The notes under the pieces are model-generated. The model saw only the letters and a list, made by a program, of their open reading frames with translations, ran no database searches and was not told the DNA's origin. From Flavihumibacter fluvii (GTDB lineage: Bacteria > Bacteroidota > Bacteroidia > Chitinophagales > Chitinophagaceae): DNA of 64,000 nt. Location: NCBI RefSeq assembly GCF_018595675.2, contig NZ_CP092333.1:2380001-2444000 (forward strand). Direction: 5' to 3'. Positions within the stretch are counted from its first letter, which is position 1. Each line of letters opens with the position of its first letter. The position numbers were made by a program, and so were the translations under genes. Of the stretch, positions 9,255 to 18,850 are shown piece by piece.

Positions 9255-10094
9255 TTACATCTTTCTATACTGGCCGGGTCTTATTTTTTTCTTCCTTAAA
9301 AAAATCCTGTTAAAATATGTTATCGATTCAAAACCAGACTCAAAAGCAATTTCACCAATTGGCTTATCAGTTTCAATTAACAATTGGCAGGCATGCGCTA
9401 CGCGGATATCATTGGTGTAATCAGAAAATGTTTTACCACTTGCCTTTTTAAAATACTTACAAAAAGCACTTTCGGACAAATGAATAATAGACGCTGCTTT
9501 CTTTAAGGAGATACTTTCCCTGAATTCTTTCTGCACATAAAGGAACACCTTATTTATGCGCTGTTGGTTTTCATTTCCTTTCATAGGCCTGAAATGGACA
9601 GAGGCTATAGGTAAAGATTTTACAATAGAAAGCTCATGAAGAACCTGCAGTAATAACGTGAAACTCATAAGTTCGCTGCACTGATGCATCCTTTGCAGTA
9701 ATGATAAAAGTCCACTTTTCTTTCCCATGATAAACTGTAGTCCCCTGCTGGATTTAACAAATAGTTTTTCGATGTTTTTCATTTCTGAAAACTGTAGCAG
9801 GCGCTCAACAAATTCATGTGAAAACTGAATGACGATTGCCCGGCACTTTTCACTATTTGACTTATCAGAAATCCACGTATGGGGCAACATTGGAGGTAAT
9901 AAAACAAGGTCGCCAGGACCAAAATCTTCATATCCATCCCCCACCAATCTTTTACCCTTACCCTTTAAAATATAGGTAAGCTCATACTCAGGATGGTAGT
10001 GCCATAAAAATTCAAAAGAAGGAACAATCACTTCATAGCAAATAAATGACCGGCTGGTTCCACGGTGTGACAGTTGCTCAAGCTTTGCTTTCAT
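9255..10094 (-). CDS. AraC-family regulator with N-terminal cupin
   Basis: 279 residues. Residues about 15-90 form an AraC-type cupin sensor (FLWHYHPEYELTYILKGKG, then GPGDLVLLPPMLPHTW). Residues about 175-279 carry the two helix-turn-helix units, with the signature IGEIAFESGFESITYFNRIF followed by KKIRPGQYRKM at the very end. The protein probably senses a small sugar and activates the glycan genes that run away from it at 10211-17020. The intergenic region is 116 bp. The transposase remnant abuts its 3' end. Confidence 0.9.
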   Translation of the reverse strand: MKAKLEQLSHRGTSRSFICYEVIVPSFEFLWHYHPEYELTYILKGKGKRLVGDGYEDFGPGDLVLLPPMLPHTWISDKSNSEKCRAIVIQFSHEFVERLLQFSEMKNIEKLFVKSSRGLQFIMGKKSGLLSLLQRMHQCSELMSFTLLLQVLHELSIVKSLPIASVHFRPMKGNENQQRINKVFLYVQKEFRESISLKKAASIIHLSESAFCKYFKKASGKTFSDYTNDIRVAHACQLLIETDKPIGEIAFESGFESITYFNRIFLRKKKIRPGQYRKM

Positions 10095-10190
10095 ACTATA
10101 TTATACATTTTAGCGAATAATATGACCATACCAGTCAATATAGTGCATCTTTTTGATTTCCATGTACTAAATAAACTTTATGTGCAGTGA

Positions 10191-10198
10191 TACATTTG
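10191..10198 (+). promoter_or_regulatory. Perfect -7 box (TACATTTG) without a -33 partner, upstream of the oxygenase gene
   Basis: TACATTTG matches TAnnTTTG exactly and ends 12 bp before the ATG at 10211, so the transcript leader would be only a few nucleotides. No TTG is found 17-23 bp upstream. An activator-dependent promoter would look like this, which fits the divergent AraC gene. Confidence 0.45.
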
Positions 10199-10210
10199 TA
10201 AAAATTATTT

Positions 10211-11035
10211 ATGGAAGTACCACCGCACATAAAACAATTGTTAGAGCAACCTTACCCTATAACAAGGGAACAGATTGCTTTTTACCAGGAAAATCGATAC
10301 ATCAAACTTAAGCAGGTAATGAACAAGGAAACGCTTGATTTCTATAATGAAGTTATTACCCGGCAGGTAAACAAGATGAATACGATGGAAACACCAATCG
10401 AAGAAAGAAGTACCTATGGTAAGGCTTTCCTGCAATTATTCAATCTGTGGCGGACAGAGGCCGTGGTAAAAGAACTTGTATTCAGTAAACGCCTTGCCAG
10501 CATCGCAACAGAGCTGATGCAGACCAGGGGTGTACGAATTTACCACGACCAGGCGCTATTTAAAGAAGGTGGAGGTGGGATTACCCCCTGGCATGCTGAT
10601 CAGTATTACTGGCCATTAGAAACAGATAAAACCATTACAGCCTGGATACCCTTACAGGCGACCCCATTGGAACTGGGTCCATTAGAATTTAGTGCCGGAA
10701 GCCATCAAATCGTGGAAGGACGTGACTTAGAAATAAGCGATGAAAGTGAAGCTATTATTCAGCAAAAACTAAAAATTACTGATTTCAGGCATGTGGTTGA
10801 GCCTTTTGATGCAGGAGAAATAAGCTTTCATTCAGGCTGGGTCTTTCATCGGGCTGGTGCCAATTCGACAAATGAAACGAGGAAGGTGATGACGATAATA
10901 TATATGGATAAGGAAATGAAGCTTAAGCAACCTGAGAATAAAAATCAAATTAATGATTGGAATACCTGGTGTCCTGGGGCTGAAATAGGAGTAGAAATCG
11001 ATACGCCTTTAAATCCAGTCATTTATCAAAAATGA
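10211..11035 (+). CDS. Phytanoyl-CoA dioxygenase (PhyH)-like Fe(II)/2-oxoglutarate oxygenase
   Basis: 274 residues. The iron triad is visible: His128 and Asp130 in TPWHADQYYW and His213 in GWVFHRAGANST; Arg224 in NETRKVMTIIY would bind 2-oxoglutarate. This is the PhyH family pattern, complete in length. The family hydroxylates varied small molecules. No lipid gene is near; the gene leads a run with three glycoside hydrolases (next start 9 bp after its stop) and is divergent from an AraC regulator. I infer that it acts on a sugar-derived or glycan-linked compound, but there is no direct evidence. No signal peptide, so cytoplasmic. Confidence 0.85.
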   Translation: MEVPPHIKQLLEQPYPITREQIAFYQENRYIKLKQVMNKETLDFYNEVITRQVNKMNTMETPIEERSTYGKAFLQLFNLWRTEAVVKELVFSKRLASIATELMQTRGVRIYHDQALFKEGGGGITPWHADQYYWPLETDKTITAWIPLQATPLELGPLEFSAGSHQIVEGRDLEISDESEAIIQQKLKITDFRHVVEPFDAGEISFHSGWVFHRAGANSTNETRKVMTIIYMDKEMKLKQPENKNQINDWNTWCPGAEIGVEIDTPLNPVIYQK

Positions 11036-11044
11036 ACAGCTGAA

Positions 11045-13009
11045 ATGCTAAAAAGCATAATATACTATCGTGTAATAATCATTACAATTTGCCTTCTTGC
11101 AAAGGAAAACCTGCACGCACAACAAGAAGGAACCGATCCTTTTGAAATAATCAACCCGCTACAGGCGGCATTTCATCCTCTTCCCTTAAATGAAATAAAG
11201 CCTGGTGGTTGGCTGCGAGACGAGCTACAAAAAAACATGAATGGCTTTACGGGTCATTTGGATAGCCTTGTGCCAGATCTGATACTGGATGATGATATCT
11301 ATGGAAAATACAGGCTGAGCAAAAATATAAAAAGCAAAACTGTTGGGGCCGTTGCCGAGGAAGGGGACTGGCAGGCACAATACCTCTGGTGGAATAGTGA
11401 AACACAAAGCAATTGGCTGGATGGCTATTTACGCACTGCAGTTCTACTTCAGGATAAAGGACAATTGCTAAAGGCAGAAAGAATTATAAACCGCCTGCTC
11501 TCTACACAAGACCCAGATGGATATATCGGCATCTATGACAAAGACCTCCGTTACAAATTTGACAATGAAAATGGTGAACTCTGGGCAAAGGCAACGCTAT
11601 ACAGGGCACTTCTTGGCTGGTTCGAGTACAAAAAAGAAAATAATATACTTGAGGCAGTTGAAAAGGCAGTTCAGAATGTTATGAAAGCATATCCCATCAA
11701 TCAATCGTATCCTTTCTATTCCCAAAATCCCAATGCAGGTGGACTAACACATGGATTGGCATTCACAGATGTACTTGAGCAGTTGTATGAGATTACAAAG
11801 AAAAAAGTATATATGGATTACTGCCTGTTTATGTACAAGGATTTTTCCAAACAGGTCCTGAACGAAGACGCGCAACTTGCAAAGCTTTCAGAAATTAATC
11901 TCCCTTTAAAAGGGCATGGTGTACATACATACGAACACCTCCGATCTGTAATTGCCGCCTATTATGCTTCAGGTAACCCAGCATTGAAAAAAGCAGTCAG
12001 CAATTTTCTTTCCAAGATAAATAGAGTGACCGCACCTTCCGGGGGTCCGGCAGGCAATGAATTTATTTTGGGTAAAACAGCTGATGCTTCCCTGGGTTAT
12101 GAATATTGCTCCCTGCAGGAACTAATGGCAGGTTGGATCAGCCTACTCGGAAAATCTGCTGACAACCAATATGCTGATCATGCAGAACATTTATTCTTCA
12201 ATGCTGCTGCAGGCAATACACATCCTACCGAAAGTGCAATATGCTATTTAAAACAAGACAACACTTTTTATCTGACTGGTGGGGATAACGGAGATACAAC
12301 AGACAAGCACCAAACCCGATACCGTTACTCTCCGGTGCACAAAGAAGCCGCTGTATGCTGTGTGCCGAATGCGGGAAGAATTGTTCCGTACTATATTCAA
12401 AATATGTGGATGAAGGAAAACAACACATTGGTTGCTACATTACTTGGTCCAAGTGAAGTGAATACAATTATTCATAACAAAACAGTGTCCATAAAAGAAG
12501 AAACAACCTATCCATATGAGAATACCATCCGGTTTACCATTAATTGCAACCAACCTAATACTTTCTCCTTGAAAATAAGAAAACCAGGATGGGCTGTATC
12601 AGTACAATCAACCCTGCCCTATAAAGAAGAAAATGGCTTTCTCATTTTTCGCCAATTATGGGGCAAGCAAACATCTTTAAGGGTTTCATTTCACACTGAA
12701 ATTGTAAAAAAAGAAACATCCAACAATGAAGTCTATTTTGAAAGCGGACCATTTGTCTTGTGCCATGAAATAAAGGCAGATCAGGAAATCACTAAAAAAT
12801 ACAGCGTTCCGGGTTTGTTTGAATCGATTTACCAACCAGTTCAATTAAAGATTTACCAATATGATAAAGATCAGACCTTACCTGAAGTAACCCATACTAA
12901 TACATTCAAAATTTCGATGATAAATAGTTCCACTGGGAAAAAAGACGAAATAAAGCTGGTACCAATGGCAAAAACTATCCTAAGGCAGGTGACTTTCAAA
13001 ATAAAATAA
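11045..13009 (+). CDS. GH127-type glycoside hydrolase (DUF1680, beta-L-arabinofuranosidase-like)
   Basis: 654 residues with a signal peptide (to about HAQ at residue 27). The start PLPLNEIKPGGWLRDELQ is typical of the DUF1680/GH127 group. The cysteine-zinc catalytic centre is recognisable: Glu353 and Cys355 in YEYCSLQEL and the Cys438-Cys439 pair in AVCCVPNAGR, with Cys438 in the position of the catalytic nucleophile of characterised GH127 enzymes. An all-helical (alpha/alpha)6 barrel is followed by beta-rich C-terminal domains (KIRKPGWA). It probably cleaves a beta-L-arabinofuranosyl or similar link in the periplasm; families 127, 142 and 146 cannot be separated by eye. The GH92 gene starts 6 bp after its stop. 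Confidence 0.85.
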   Translation: MLKSIIYYRVIIITICLLAKENLHAQQEGTDPFEIINPLQAAFHPLPLNEIKPGGWLRDELQKNMNGFTGHLDSLVPDLILDDDIYGKYRLSKNIKSKTVGAVAEEGDWQAQYLWWNSETQSNWLDGYLRTAVLLQDKGQLLKAERIINRLLSTQDPDGYIGIYDKDLRYKFDNENGELWAKATLYRALLGWFEYKKENNILEAVEKAVQNVMKAYPINQSYPFYSQNPNAGGLTHGLAFTDVLEQLYEITKKKVYMDYCLFMYKDFSKQVLNEDAQLAKLSEINLPLKGHGVHTYEHLRSVIAAYYASGNPALKKAVSNFLSKINRVTAPSGGPAGNEFILGKTADASLGYEYCSLQELMAGWISLLGKSADNQYADHAEHLFFNAAAGNTHPTESAICYLKQDNTFYLTGGDNGDTTDKHQTRYRYSPVHKEAAVCCVPNAGRIVPYYIQNMWMKENNTLVATLLGPSEVNTIIHNKTVSIKEETTYPYENTIRFTINCNQPNTFSLKIRKPGWAVSVQSTLPYKEENGFLIFRQLWGKQTSLRVSFHTEIVKKETSNNEVYFESGPFVLCHEIKADQEITKKYSVPGLFESIYQPVQLKIYQYDKDQTLPEVTHTNTFKISMINSSTGKKDEIKLVPMAKTILRQVTFKIK

Positions 13010-13014
13010 TACAA

Positions 13015-15135
13015 ATGAAAATATCTATCAGTGTCATTGGGTGGGCAGTACTCTCTTTTGTATATAACAACAATAAGCAGATTGATTACACTAAATATGT
13101 AAACAATTTTATCGGGACCGAAGGAACTGGTCATACATTCCCCGGACCCTGCATGCCGTTTGGCATGGTGCAGCCGGGTCCCGACAACGCAGATTTTGGC
13201 TGGGATTATACCAGCGGTTATCAATACAAAGATTCCATCATAATGGGGTTTTCCCAAACAAGGGCCAATGGTACAGGAATAAGTGAATTTGGCGATGTAC
13301 TTTTGCAGCCATTTACTGATGATAGTAAACAGACATTTGAAGAAGCCTATGCCAAAGAAACGGAAAATGCATCCCCGGGATATTACACGGTTCGTTTAAA
13401 CAATAAAGTCAAGGTTGAATTAACCTGTACAGAGCGGGTTGCCCTCCATCAATATACATATCCCCAAAGAAAAGCATTATTGCTTGTTGACCTGCAACAT
13501 GGCCTCCGTTTCCTGACAGATTCATTGGTACTGGAAAGCCAGGTTAAAATGGAAGACAATAAAACCATCAGCGGATATTGCCACACCAGCAATTGGGTGG
13601 AAAGAAAATATTTTTTCACCATAAGATTCAACCAACCCTTTACTTCATCTCAGCAACTGGAGCAAAAGCCTAAAGAAGCTGCGCAAAAGTTTGTATTAAG
13701 GTTTGACCTGGATGACAAGGTCCTTCAAGCGAAAATTGCCTTATCAACCGTAAGTGTTGAAGGTGCAAAAAGCAATTTACAAAAAGAATTACCCGGTTGG
13801 GATTTCAGTACAACAGTCGCCAATGCAAAAAGGGTTTGGAATAGCTACTTAAGCCGGATAGAAATAGAAGCAGGACAAAAAGAGAAAGGGATTTTTTACT
13901 CCTGCATGTACCGCTTGTTTCTTCAACCATCGAACATTACTGACATAGATGGAAGGTACAGAGGTGCCGATGATTCAATAAGAACAGCAAAGAATGGTGA
14001 ATATTATTCTACACTGTCACTTTGGGACACCTATCGGGCCGCGCACCCTCTGTACACATTGATTGCACCTGAAAAAGTAAATGGTTTTATCAACTCCATG
14101 ATCGAACATAGCAAAGCTGCAGGCTTTTTACCTATCTGGACCGCATGGGGTAAGGACAATTACTGTATGATTGGCAATCACGCTATACCGATCATTACAG
14201 ATGCCTACCTGAAAGGATTCACCGGATTCAATGCAGCAGAAGCCTTGCAACAAATGATACGATCCACCACCGAAAACCACATCAACAGCAATTGGACACT
14301 ACTGAATAAATATGGATACTATCCCATTGACAGCTTAGATAATGAAGCGGTATCAAGGACATTGGAGCATGGTGTAGATGATTACTGTATTGGCTTGATG
14401 GCGCAAAAAAAGGGTAACAAAGAAATTGCCGGAACATACTTTAAACGGGCAGCGTACTATAAGAATCTGTACGATACAACCACCAGGCATATGAGGGGAA
14501 AAGACAGCAGGGGTAAGTGGCGATCACCATTCAATCCCATAATAGCCACATCACCAATGAACAATCCGGGTGATTATACAGAAGGCAACGCGTGGCAATA
14601 TTTCTGGACGCCGGCACTGTATGATGTAGAAGGTATGATGCAATTACTGGGCGGAAAGAAATACTTTACCGCACAATTGGATAGTTTCTTCACTATAAAG
14701 GCACAACATCCAAATAAGCATTTAGGGCAGGAAGCTATGATTGGACAGTATGCTCATGGCAATGAACCAAGCCATCATATTGCTTACCTTTATGCATACT
14801 CAGATAAGCCGGAAAGAGGCAGGGAAATCATCACTAAAATCTGTACCGAATTTTATGGAAATACGTCCGGCGGGATGATTGGGAATGATGATTGCGGACA
14901 AATGAGTGCCTGGTATATTTTCTCCACATTGGGTTTTTATCCAGTAAATCCAGCAAGTGGTGAATACATTATCGGCCAGCCTCAAATAAAAACTGCAATT
15001 GTTCATTTGGAGGACAGTAAACTCCTGGTAATAAATAACCATAACACTGGATCCGTAAAATTAAATGAGATACAGATCAGTGATTTTAAATTAACCCATA
15101 AACAACTTTCCGCTGGAGGTTTACTGAATTTTTAA
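13015..15135 (+). CDS. GH92 exo-alpha-mannosidase
   Basis: 706 residues. The family hallmarks are all present: IGTEGTGHTFPGPCMPFGM near the N-terminus, NGTGISEFGDV, SLWDTYRAAHPLYTL, EGNAWQYFWTPALYDVEGM, GNEPSHHIAYLY, and the catalytic-base block GNDDCGQMSAWYIFS (Asp625-Asp626). GH92 enzymes are calcium-dependent exo-alpha-mannosidases, usually periplasmic or surface in Bacteroidota; the bond (1,2; 1,3; 1,4; 1,6) is not predictable here. A short hydrophobic N-terminus suggests export. It belongs to the oxygenase-GH127-GH92-GH13 run. Confidence 0.92.
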   Translation: MKISISVIGWAVLSFVYNNNKQIDYTKYVNNFIGTEGTGHTFPGPCMPFGMVQPGPDNADFGWDYTSGYQYKDSIIMGFSQTRANGTGISEFGDVLLQPFTDDSKQTFEEAYAKETENASPGYYTVRLNNKVKVELTCTERVALHQYTYPQRKALLLVDLQHGLRFLTDSLVLESQVKMEDNKTISGYCHTSNWVERKYFFTIRFNQPFTSSQQLEQKPKEAAQKFVLRFDLDDKVLQAKIALSTVSVEGAKSNLQKELPGWDFSTTVANAKRVWNSYLSRIEIEAGQKEKGIFYSCMYRLFLQPSNITDIDGRYRGADDSIRTAKNGEYYSTLSLWDTYRAAHPLYTLIAPEKVNGFINSMIEHSKAAGFLPIWTAWGKDNYCMIGNHAIPIITDAYLKGFTGFNAAEALQQMIRSTTENHINSNWTLLNKYGYYPIDSLDNEAVSRTLEHGVDDYCIGLMAQKKGNKEIAGTYFKRAAYYKNLYDTTTRHMRGKDSRGKWRSPFNPIIATSPMNNPGDYTEGNAWQYFWTPALYDVEGMMQLLGGKKYFTAQLDSFFTIKAQHPNKHLGQEAMIGQYAHGNEPSHHIAYLYAYSDKPERGREIITKICTEFYGNTSGGMIGNDDCGQMSAWYIFSTLGFYPVNPASGEYIIGQPQIKTAIVHLEDSKLLVINNHNTGSVKLNEIQISDFKLTHKQLSAGGLLNF

Positions 15136-15154
15136 ACTTCTATAAATTCCCATC

Positions 15155-17020
15155 ATGAAAATAAATCATCTTTTTAAAATACTGATCGGTATACAATTGA
15201 TCTGTGTGAATGCACATGCACAAATACACCATGTAGAACCCCTTAACTGGTGGGTGGGTATGAAAAATCCAAACCTGCAAATACTCATCAATGGTGAAAA
15301 TATAAGTGAAACTACCCCTGTTATTAATTATCCAGGTGTCACTATAAAAAAAATTAATAGGGCCGATAGTAAGAATTACCTGTTTATCGACCTTTTTATT
15401 GATAAAATAGCCCTGCCTGGTAGCCTTGATATAAGTTTCAGGAAAGATGGAAAAGTGGTTTATAGTTATCGCTACGATTTATTGAAACGGGAACAGAATG
15501 CCGCTCAATACCAGGGATTCAATTCATCGGATGCTATCTACCTGATAGTTCCCGATCGCTTTGCCAATGGGGATTACGTCAATGATGTTGTGGAAGGCAT
15601 GAAGGAACATACAGTTAACCGCAGCTTGCCGGGGGTCAGGCATGGCGGAGATATACGTGGTATCATCAACAACCTGGACTATATAAAAGATATGGGCTTC
15701 ACCGCTATCTGGCCCACACCAATGCTCGAGAATGATATGCCCGCATATTCATATCATGGTTATTCCATTACCAATCATTACAAAGTTGATCCACGTTATG
15801 GCACACTGGATGATTACAAAGAGCTTGCGGCAAAAGCAAAACAAAAGGGATTGAAACTGGTATTTGATGAAGTATTAAACCATACCGGTAGCAATTATTG
15901 GTGGACAGGTGATTTACCCTTTAAAGATTGGATCAATTTCGCGCCGCCTCATCCATATGTAGGCACGAATCATCGTCGCACAGTAAATCAGGATATGTAC
16001 GCCTCGGATTATGATAAAGAAATATGGAGCAATGGATGGTTTGATAAAACAATGCCTGACATGAACGGTAAAAATCCATTCATGTCAACCTACCTAACCC
16101 AAAACACAATCTGGTGGATAGAAACACTACAATTAGCTGGAATAAGGCAAGATACCTATGGGTACTCTGATAAGACATTTTTAAAAAACTGGAGCTGTTC
16201 GATTATAAATGAATATCCGAAACTCAGTTTAATGGGTGAAGAATGGAGTTATAATCCATTAATTACTTCCTATTGGCAAGAAGGCAAGCAAAACCGGGAT
16301 GGCTATACCAGCTGCCTCAATACGATAATGGATTTTCCGTTGCAGGATGCACTTGTAAAATCCTTAACCAATAAGGAGGATGCCTCATATAATGAACCAT
16401 TTACGAAAATATATGAAATGATGGCTAATGATTTTGTGTATGCCAATCCAAACCAAATGCTGGTCATGGGTGACAACCATGATATGGACCGGCTCTTCAT
16501 GCAATTAAACCAGGATGTGGCCTTAACCCAGATGGCATTGACATTCATACTAACAATCCGAGGTATACCACAAATATATTATGGCACTGAAATTTTAATG
16601 GATAATACCGGCCATCATAAAGTTGACGGATTAATCCGTGCTGATTTTACAGGTGGGTGGAAGGAAGATACAGCCAATGCTTTTACCGGAACCGGACTAA
16701 ATAACAACCAATTAAGCATTCAGTCCTACTTAAAAAAATTACTCAACTGGAGAAAAAATAATCCTGTAATTGCAACCGGGAAAACGGTGCATTTTGCACC
16801 CTTTAATGGTATTTATACCTACTTCCGGTACAACAAAGAAAAAATTATCATGGTTGTAATGAATATCAATAGCATGGCTACCGGCATTGACACAGATCGC
16901 TTCGCGGAAATACTAAAAGGAAAAACTACAGCTGTCAAAGTAATATCCGGACAAACAGTTGATATAAAAACAAACATCCTAATTAATCCCAAATCAGCGA
17001 TTGTATTGGAAATAAAGTAA
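15155..17020 (+). CDS. GH13 neopullulanase/cyclomaltodextrinase (SusA-like)
   Basis: 621 residues with signal peptide (ending HAHAQ). An N-terminal cyclomaltodextrinase-type domain (PLNWWVGMKNPNLQILI) precedes the barrel. The four GH13 regions are intact: DEVLNHTG, GIRQDTYGYSD (nucleophile Asp333), LMGEEW (acid/base Glu362), and MGDNHDMDR (Asp443). A C-terminal beta domain with YFRYNKEKIIMVVMN closes it. This matches periplasmic SusA-type enzymes that open cyclodextrins or cut pullulan and starch oligosaccharides. Notably no susC/susD pair, susB or susE is adjacent. Last gene of the glycan run, 19 bp after GH92; the next gene is convergent. Confidence 0.92.
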   Translation: MKINHLFKILIGIQLICVNAHAQIHHVEPLNWWVGMKNPNLQILINGENISETTPVINYPGVTIKKINRADSKNYLFIDLFIDKIALPGSLDISFRKDGKVVYSYRYDLLKREQNAAQYQGFNSSDAIYLIVPDRFANGDYVNDVVEGMKEHTVNRSLPGVRHGGDIRGIINNLDYIKDMGFTAIWPTPMLENDMPAYSYHGYSITNHYKVDPRYGTLDDYKELAAKAKQKGLKLVFDEVLNHTGSNYWWTGDLPFKDWINFAPPHPYVGTNHRRTVNQDMYASDYDKEIWSNGWFDKTMPDMNGKNPFMSTYLTQNTIWWIETLQLAGIRQDTYGYSDKTFLKNWSCSIINEYPKLSLMGEEWSYNPLITSYWQEGKQNRDGYTSCLNTIMDFPLQDALVKSLTNKEDASYNEPFTKIYEMMANDFVYANPNQMLVMGDNHDMDRLFMQLNQDVALTQMALTFILTIRGIPQIYYGTEILMDNTGHHKVDGLIRADFTGGWKEDTANAFTGTGLNNNQLSIQSYLKKLLNWRKNNPVIATGKTVHFAPFNGIYTYFRYNKEKIIMVVMNINSMATGIDTDRFAEILKGKTTAVKVISGQTVDIKTNILINPKSAIVLEIK

Positions 17021-17113
17021 TGGCTGATTTTTCTATCCGGAAACCCCCACATATACAGTTACAGCTATTTATTATTATAAACAAGACATGTTATTTGGGG
17101 GCCAAAAAGCAGA

Positions 17114-18670
17114 TTATCCCCCACGCTTTTTCTTTCCACTTTCACTCTTCCGCCTGATCACCTCCTGCACGGGCACACCCTCCACCTTACTTTCCAGCCA
17201 GCTAATTACATCCAGGTAAGCAAACGTGCGTGTCTCACGCGGGTCATTTTCGAATGCCTTTATCTTCTCCAGCAATAAACCAAACGCCGCCTTCTCCGAT
17301 CCTGCCGACAACGCCAGCGAATTCCGCAAGAACCGGAACATCTCCTCCTCCACCGGACTCAGGCTATTCATCTTCGCCATAAAGCGGTACACCGATTTGA
17401 TCAGGTACTCCAGTATTTCCGTATTCCCCAACTCATAATGCGCAATCAGGTGCAAGAGCCGGGCATAGCACTGCAAATCCGTCCGAAGGTCCACCTTCCA
17501 GTTAATGATCTTCTGCAGGTAATCGATCGCCCGTTCATTATCACCACTGCCGAAATACAAACAGGCGATCTTATAATAAAACACCAGCACCCGGTGCCGG
17601 TCTAATTGTAAATGGTACTCCGCCAGCTTTTCTTCAAGGTAAGGTACCAGTTCCAGGCCCTCCGTAAACGTCCCCTTCAAAAAATGATGGTTGATGCGCG
17701 CCAGTTGCAAATACACAAAGGCCTGTATGCGATTGTTATCGTTTGTCTGAACGACTTCAGAAGCCTCGAACTCTTCAAACATCGCCAGGGTGCGGGCAAA
17801 GCCGTCCTCATTCCGCAGGTCAAAATGGGCACCCAGCAAATTGTGCAGCCCTTTAATATACTGCAGCGTCTCCACCTTGATCATCTCAGGATGCTTCTGG
17901 AACAATTCCACCCATTTGCTGGTATAGCGGTAATACATCAGGAAATCCTGGCGGATAAAAGCATACCAGCAATAACTCTGGTGCATATACAACTGCTCGT
18001 AAAACTCCTTGCCGTTTGTGCTCTCCGGCGGCAGGTGCTTTTCGAAGAACACCTCCAGTTCCGCCTCATCCTTCTTATTCCGGGCATGCCCGTGCCGGAT
18101 GTACCAGTCGTACAACATCAGGCTCAGGTTCGAACAGGCATTGATCCGGTCGATCTGGTCGGCCACATCCGCACTCTCCTTGACCAGGGTCGCCGCCCGG
18201 TTTTCCGAGCTGCGGGTAATGTGCAGGGCTTCGATCTTCTTTTCGAAAAACAGGGCCTGCATTAAAAAACTCATCTGGTGGTGCTCCCGTGCCAGGTCCT
18301 TCAGCTTATCCAGCAGCTTCAGCGCCTGCAGGTACAAGCCCTTATTGTACAGGATCCGGGCATAGCCCATCTGCTCGTGTAACTGGATATCAATATTCTG
18401 GTCGTCGGAGATCAGTCGCAGGCTGCTGAGGATCAGCCGGTATAAATGCGCCTTCAGGTTGCTTAGCTGCTGTTTTTTGATGCCCGGGGTCCGCTTCAGC
18501 AGGGCTGCTTCATCATAGTCCACCAGCTTGTCCAGCGCGTCGAATAATTCGATCACCTTCAGCTGCTCCGCCGAGCTGTTCCGCGTCACAAACAGCTTGA
18601 AATTGCGCTTTTCGCTCTTTTCAAGACTTTTAACAAGTTGAAACAAGGTATCTACTGACCGGTTGGGCAT
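17114..18670 (-). CDS. Hypothetical all-helical (TPR-like) 518-aa protein
   Basis: I do not recognise a named family. The protein is nearly all helix, with repeated amphipathic pairs reminiscent of TPR or SEL1 solenoids (ALKLLDKLKDLAREHH, LYFGSGDNERAIDYLQKII, ARLLHLIAHYELGN). It starts MPNRSVDTLFQLVKSLEKSEKRNFKLF, has no signal or membrane segment, and ends in a basic tail (RKSESGKKKRGG). It is divergent from leuA with 180 bp between, so shares its control region with the branched-chain operon. A role as a cytoplasmic scaffold or regulator is possible but unproven. Base composition is G+C-rich like the leu genes, unlike the A+T-rich glycan block on its other side. Confidence 0.7.
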   Translation of the reverse strand: MPNRSVDTLFQLVKSLEKSEKRNFKLFVTRNSSAEQLKVIELFDALDKLVDYDEAALLKRTPGIKKQQLSNLKAHLYRLILSSLRLISDDQNIDIQLHEQMGYARILYNKGLYLQALKLLDKLKDLAREHHQMSFLMQALFFEKKIEALHITRSSENRAATLVKESADVADQIDRINACSNLSLMLYDWYIRHGHARNKKDEAELEVFFEKHLPPESTNGKEFYEQLYMHQSYCWYAFIRQDFLMYYRYTSKWVELFQKHPEMIKVETLQYIKGLHNLLGAHFDLRNEDGFARTLAMFEEFEASEVVQTNDNNRIQAFVYLQLARINHHFLKGTFTEGLELVPYLEEKLAEYHLQLDRHRVLVFYYKIACLYFGSGDNERAIDYLQKIINWKVDLRTDLQCYARLLHLIAHYELGNTEILEYLIKSVYRFMAKMNSLSPVEEEMFRFLRNSLALSAGSEKAAFGLLLEKIKAFENDPRETRTFAYLDVISWLESKVEGVPVQEVIRRKSESGKKKRGG

Positions 18671-18742
18671 CGTAATTCTTTAATGGGTAAATCCGCGCTG
18701 CTACTGCATTTCCCGACTTCCAGCCCCGGTTACCGGGTGTAA

Positions 18743-18778
18743 TATACGGGGCATTTTGATTTCCATACACCCCGTATA
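18743..18778. promoter_or_regulatory. Inverted repeat TATACGGGG / CCCCGTATA in the leuA divergent region
   Basis: A perfect 9-bp inverted repeat (18743-18751 and 18770-18778) with an 18-bp spacer lies between the 518-aa protein gene and leuA. Just left is a near-perfect palindrome CCCGG-TTA-CCGGG (18724-18737). Either could be an operator or an RNA hairpin in the leader of one of the divergent transcripts. No Leu-rich leader peptide was found here. Confidence 0.4.
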
Positions 18779-18850
18779 CCCGCTACTTTCGATAGGCTGG
18801 GTATTCCGCAAATTTACGGCACCCGCATTTTCAGACAAATTCCCCATCTT

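Noticed and set aside
10095-17020. A canonical polysaccharide utilisation locus
   Set aside because: No susC/susD pair or hybrid two-component regulator is present in the window.
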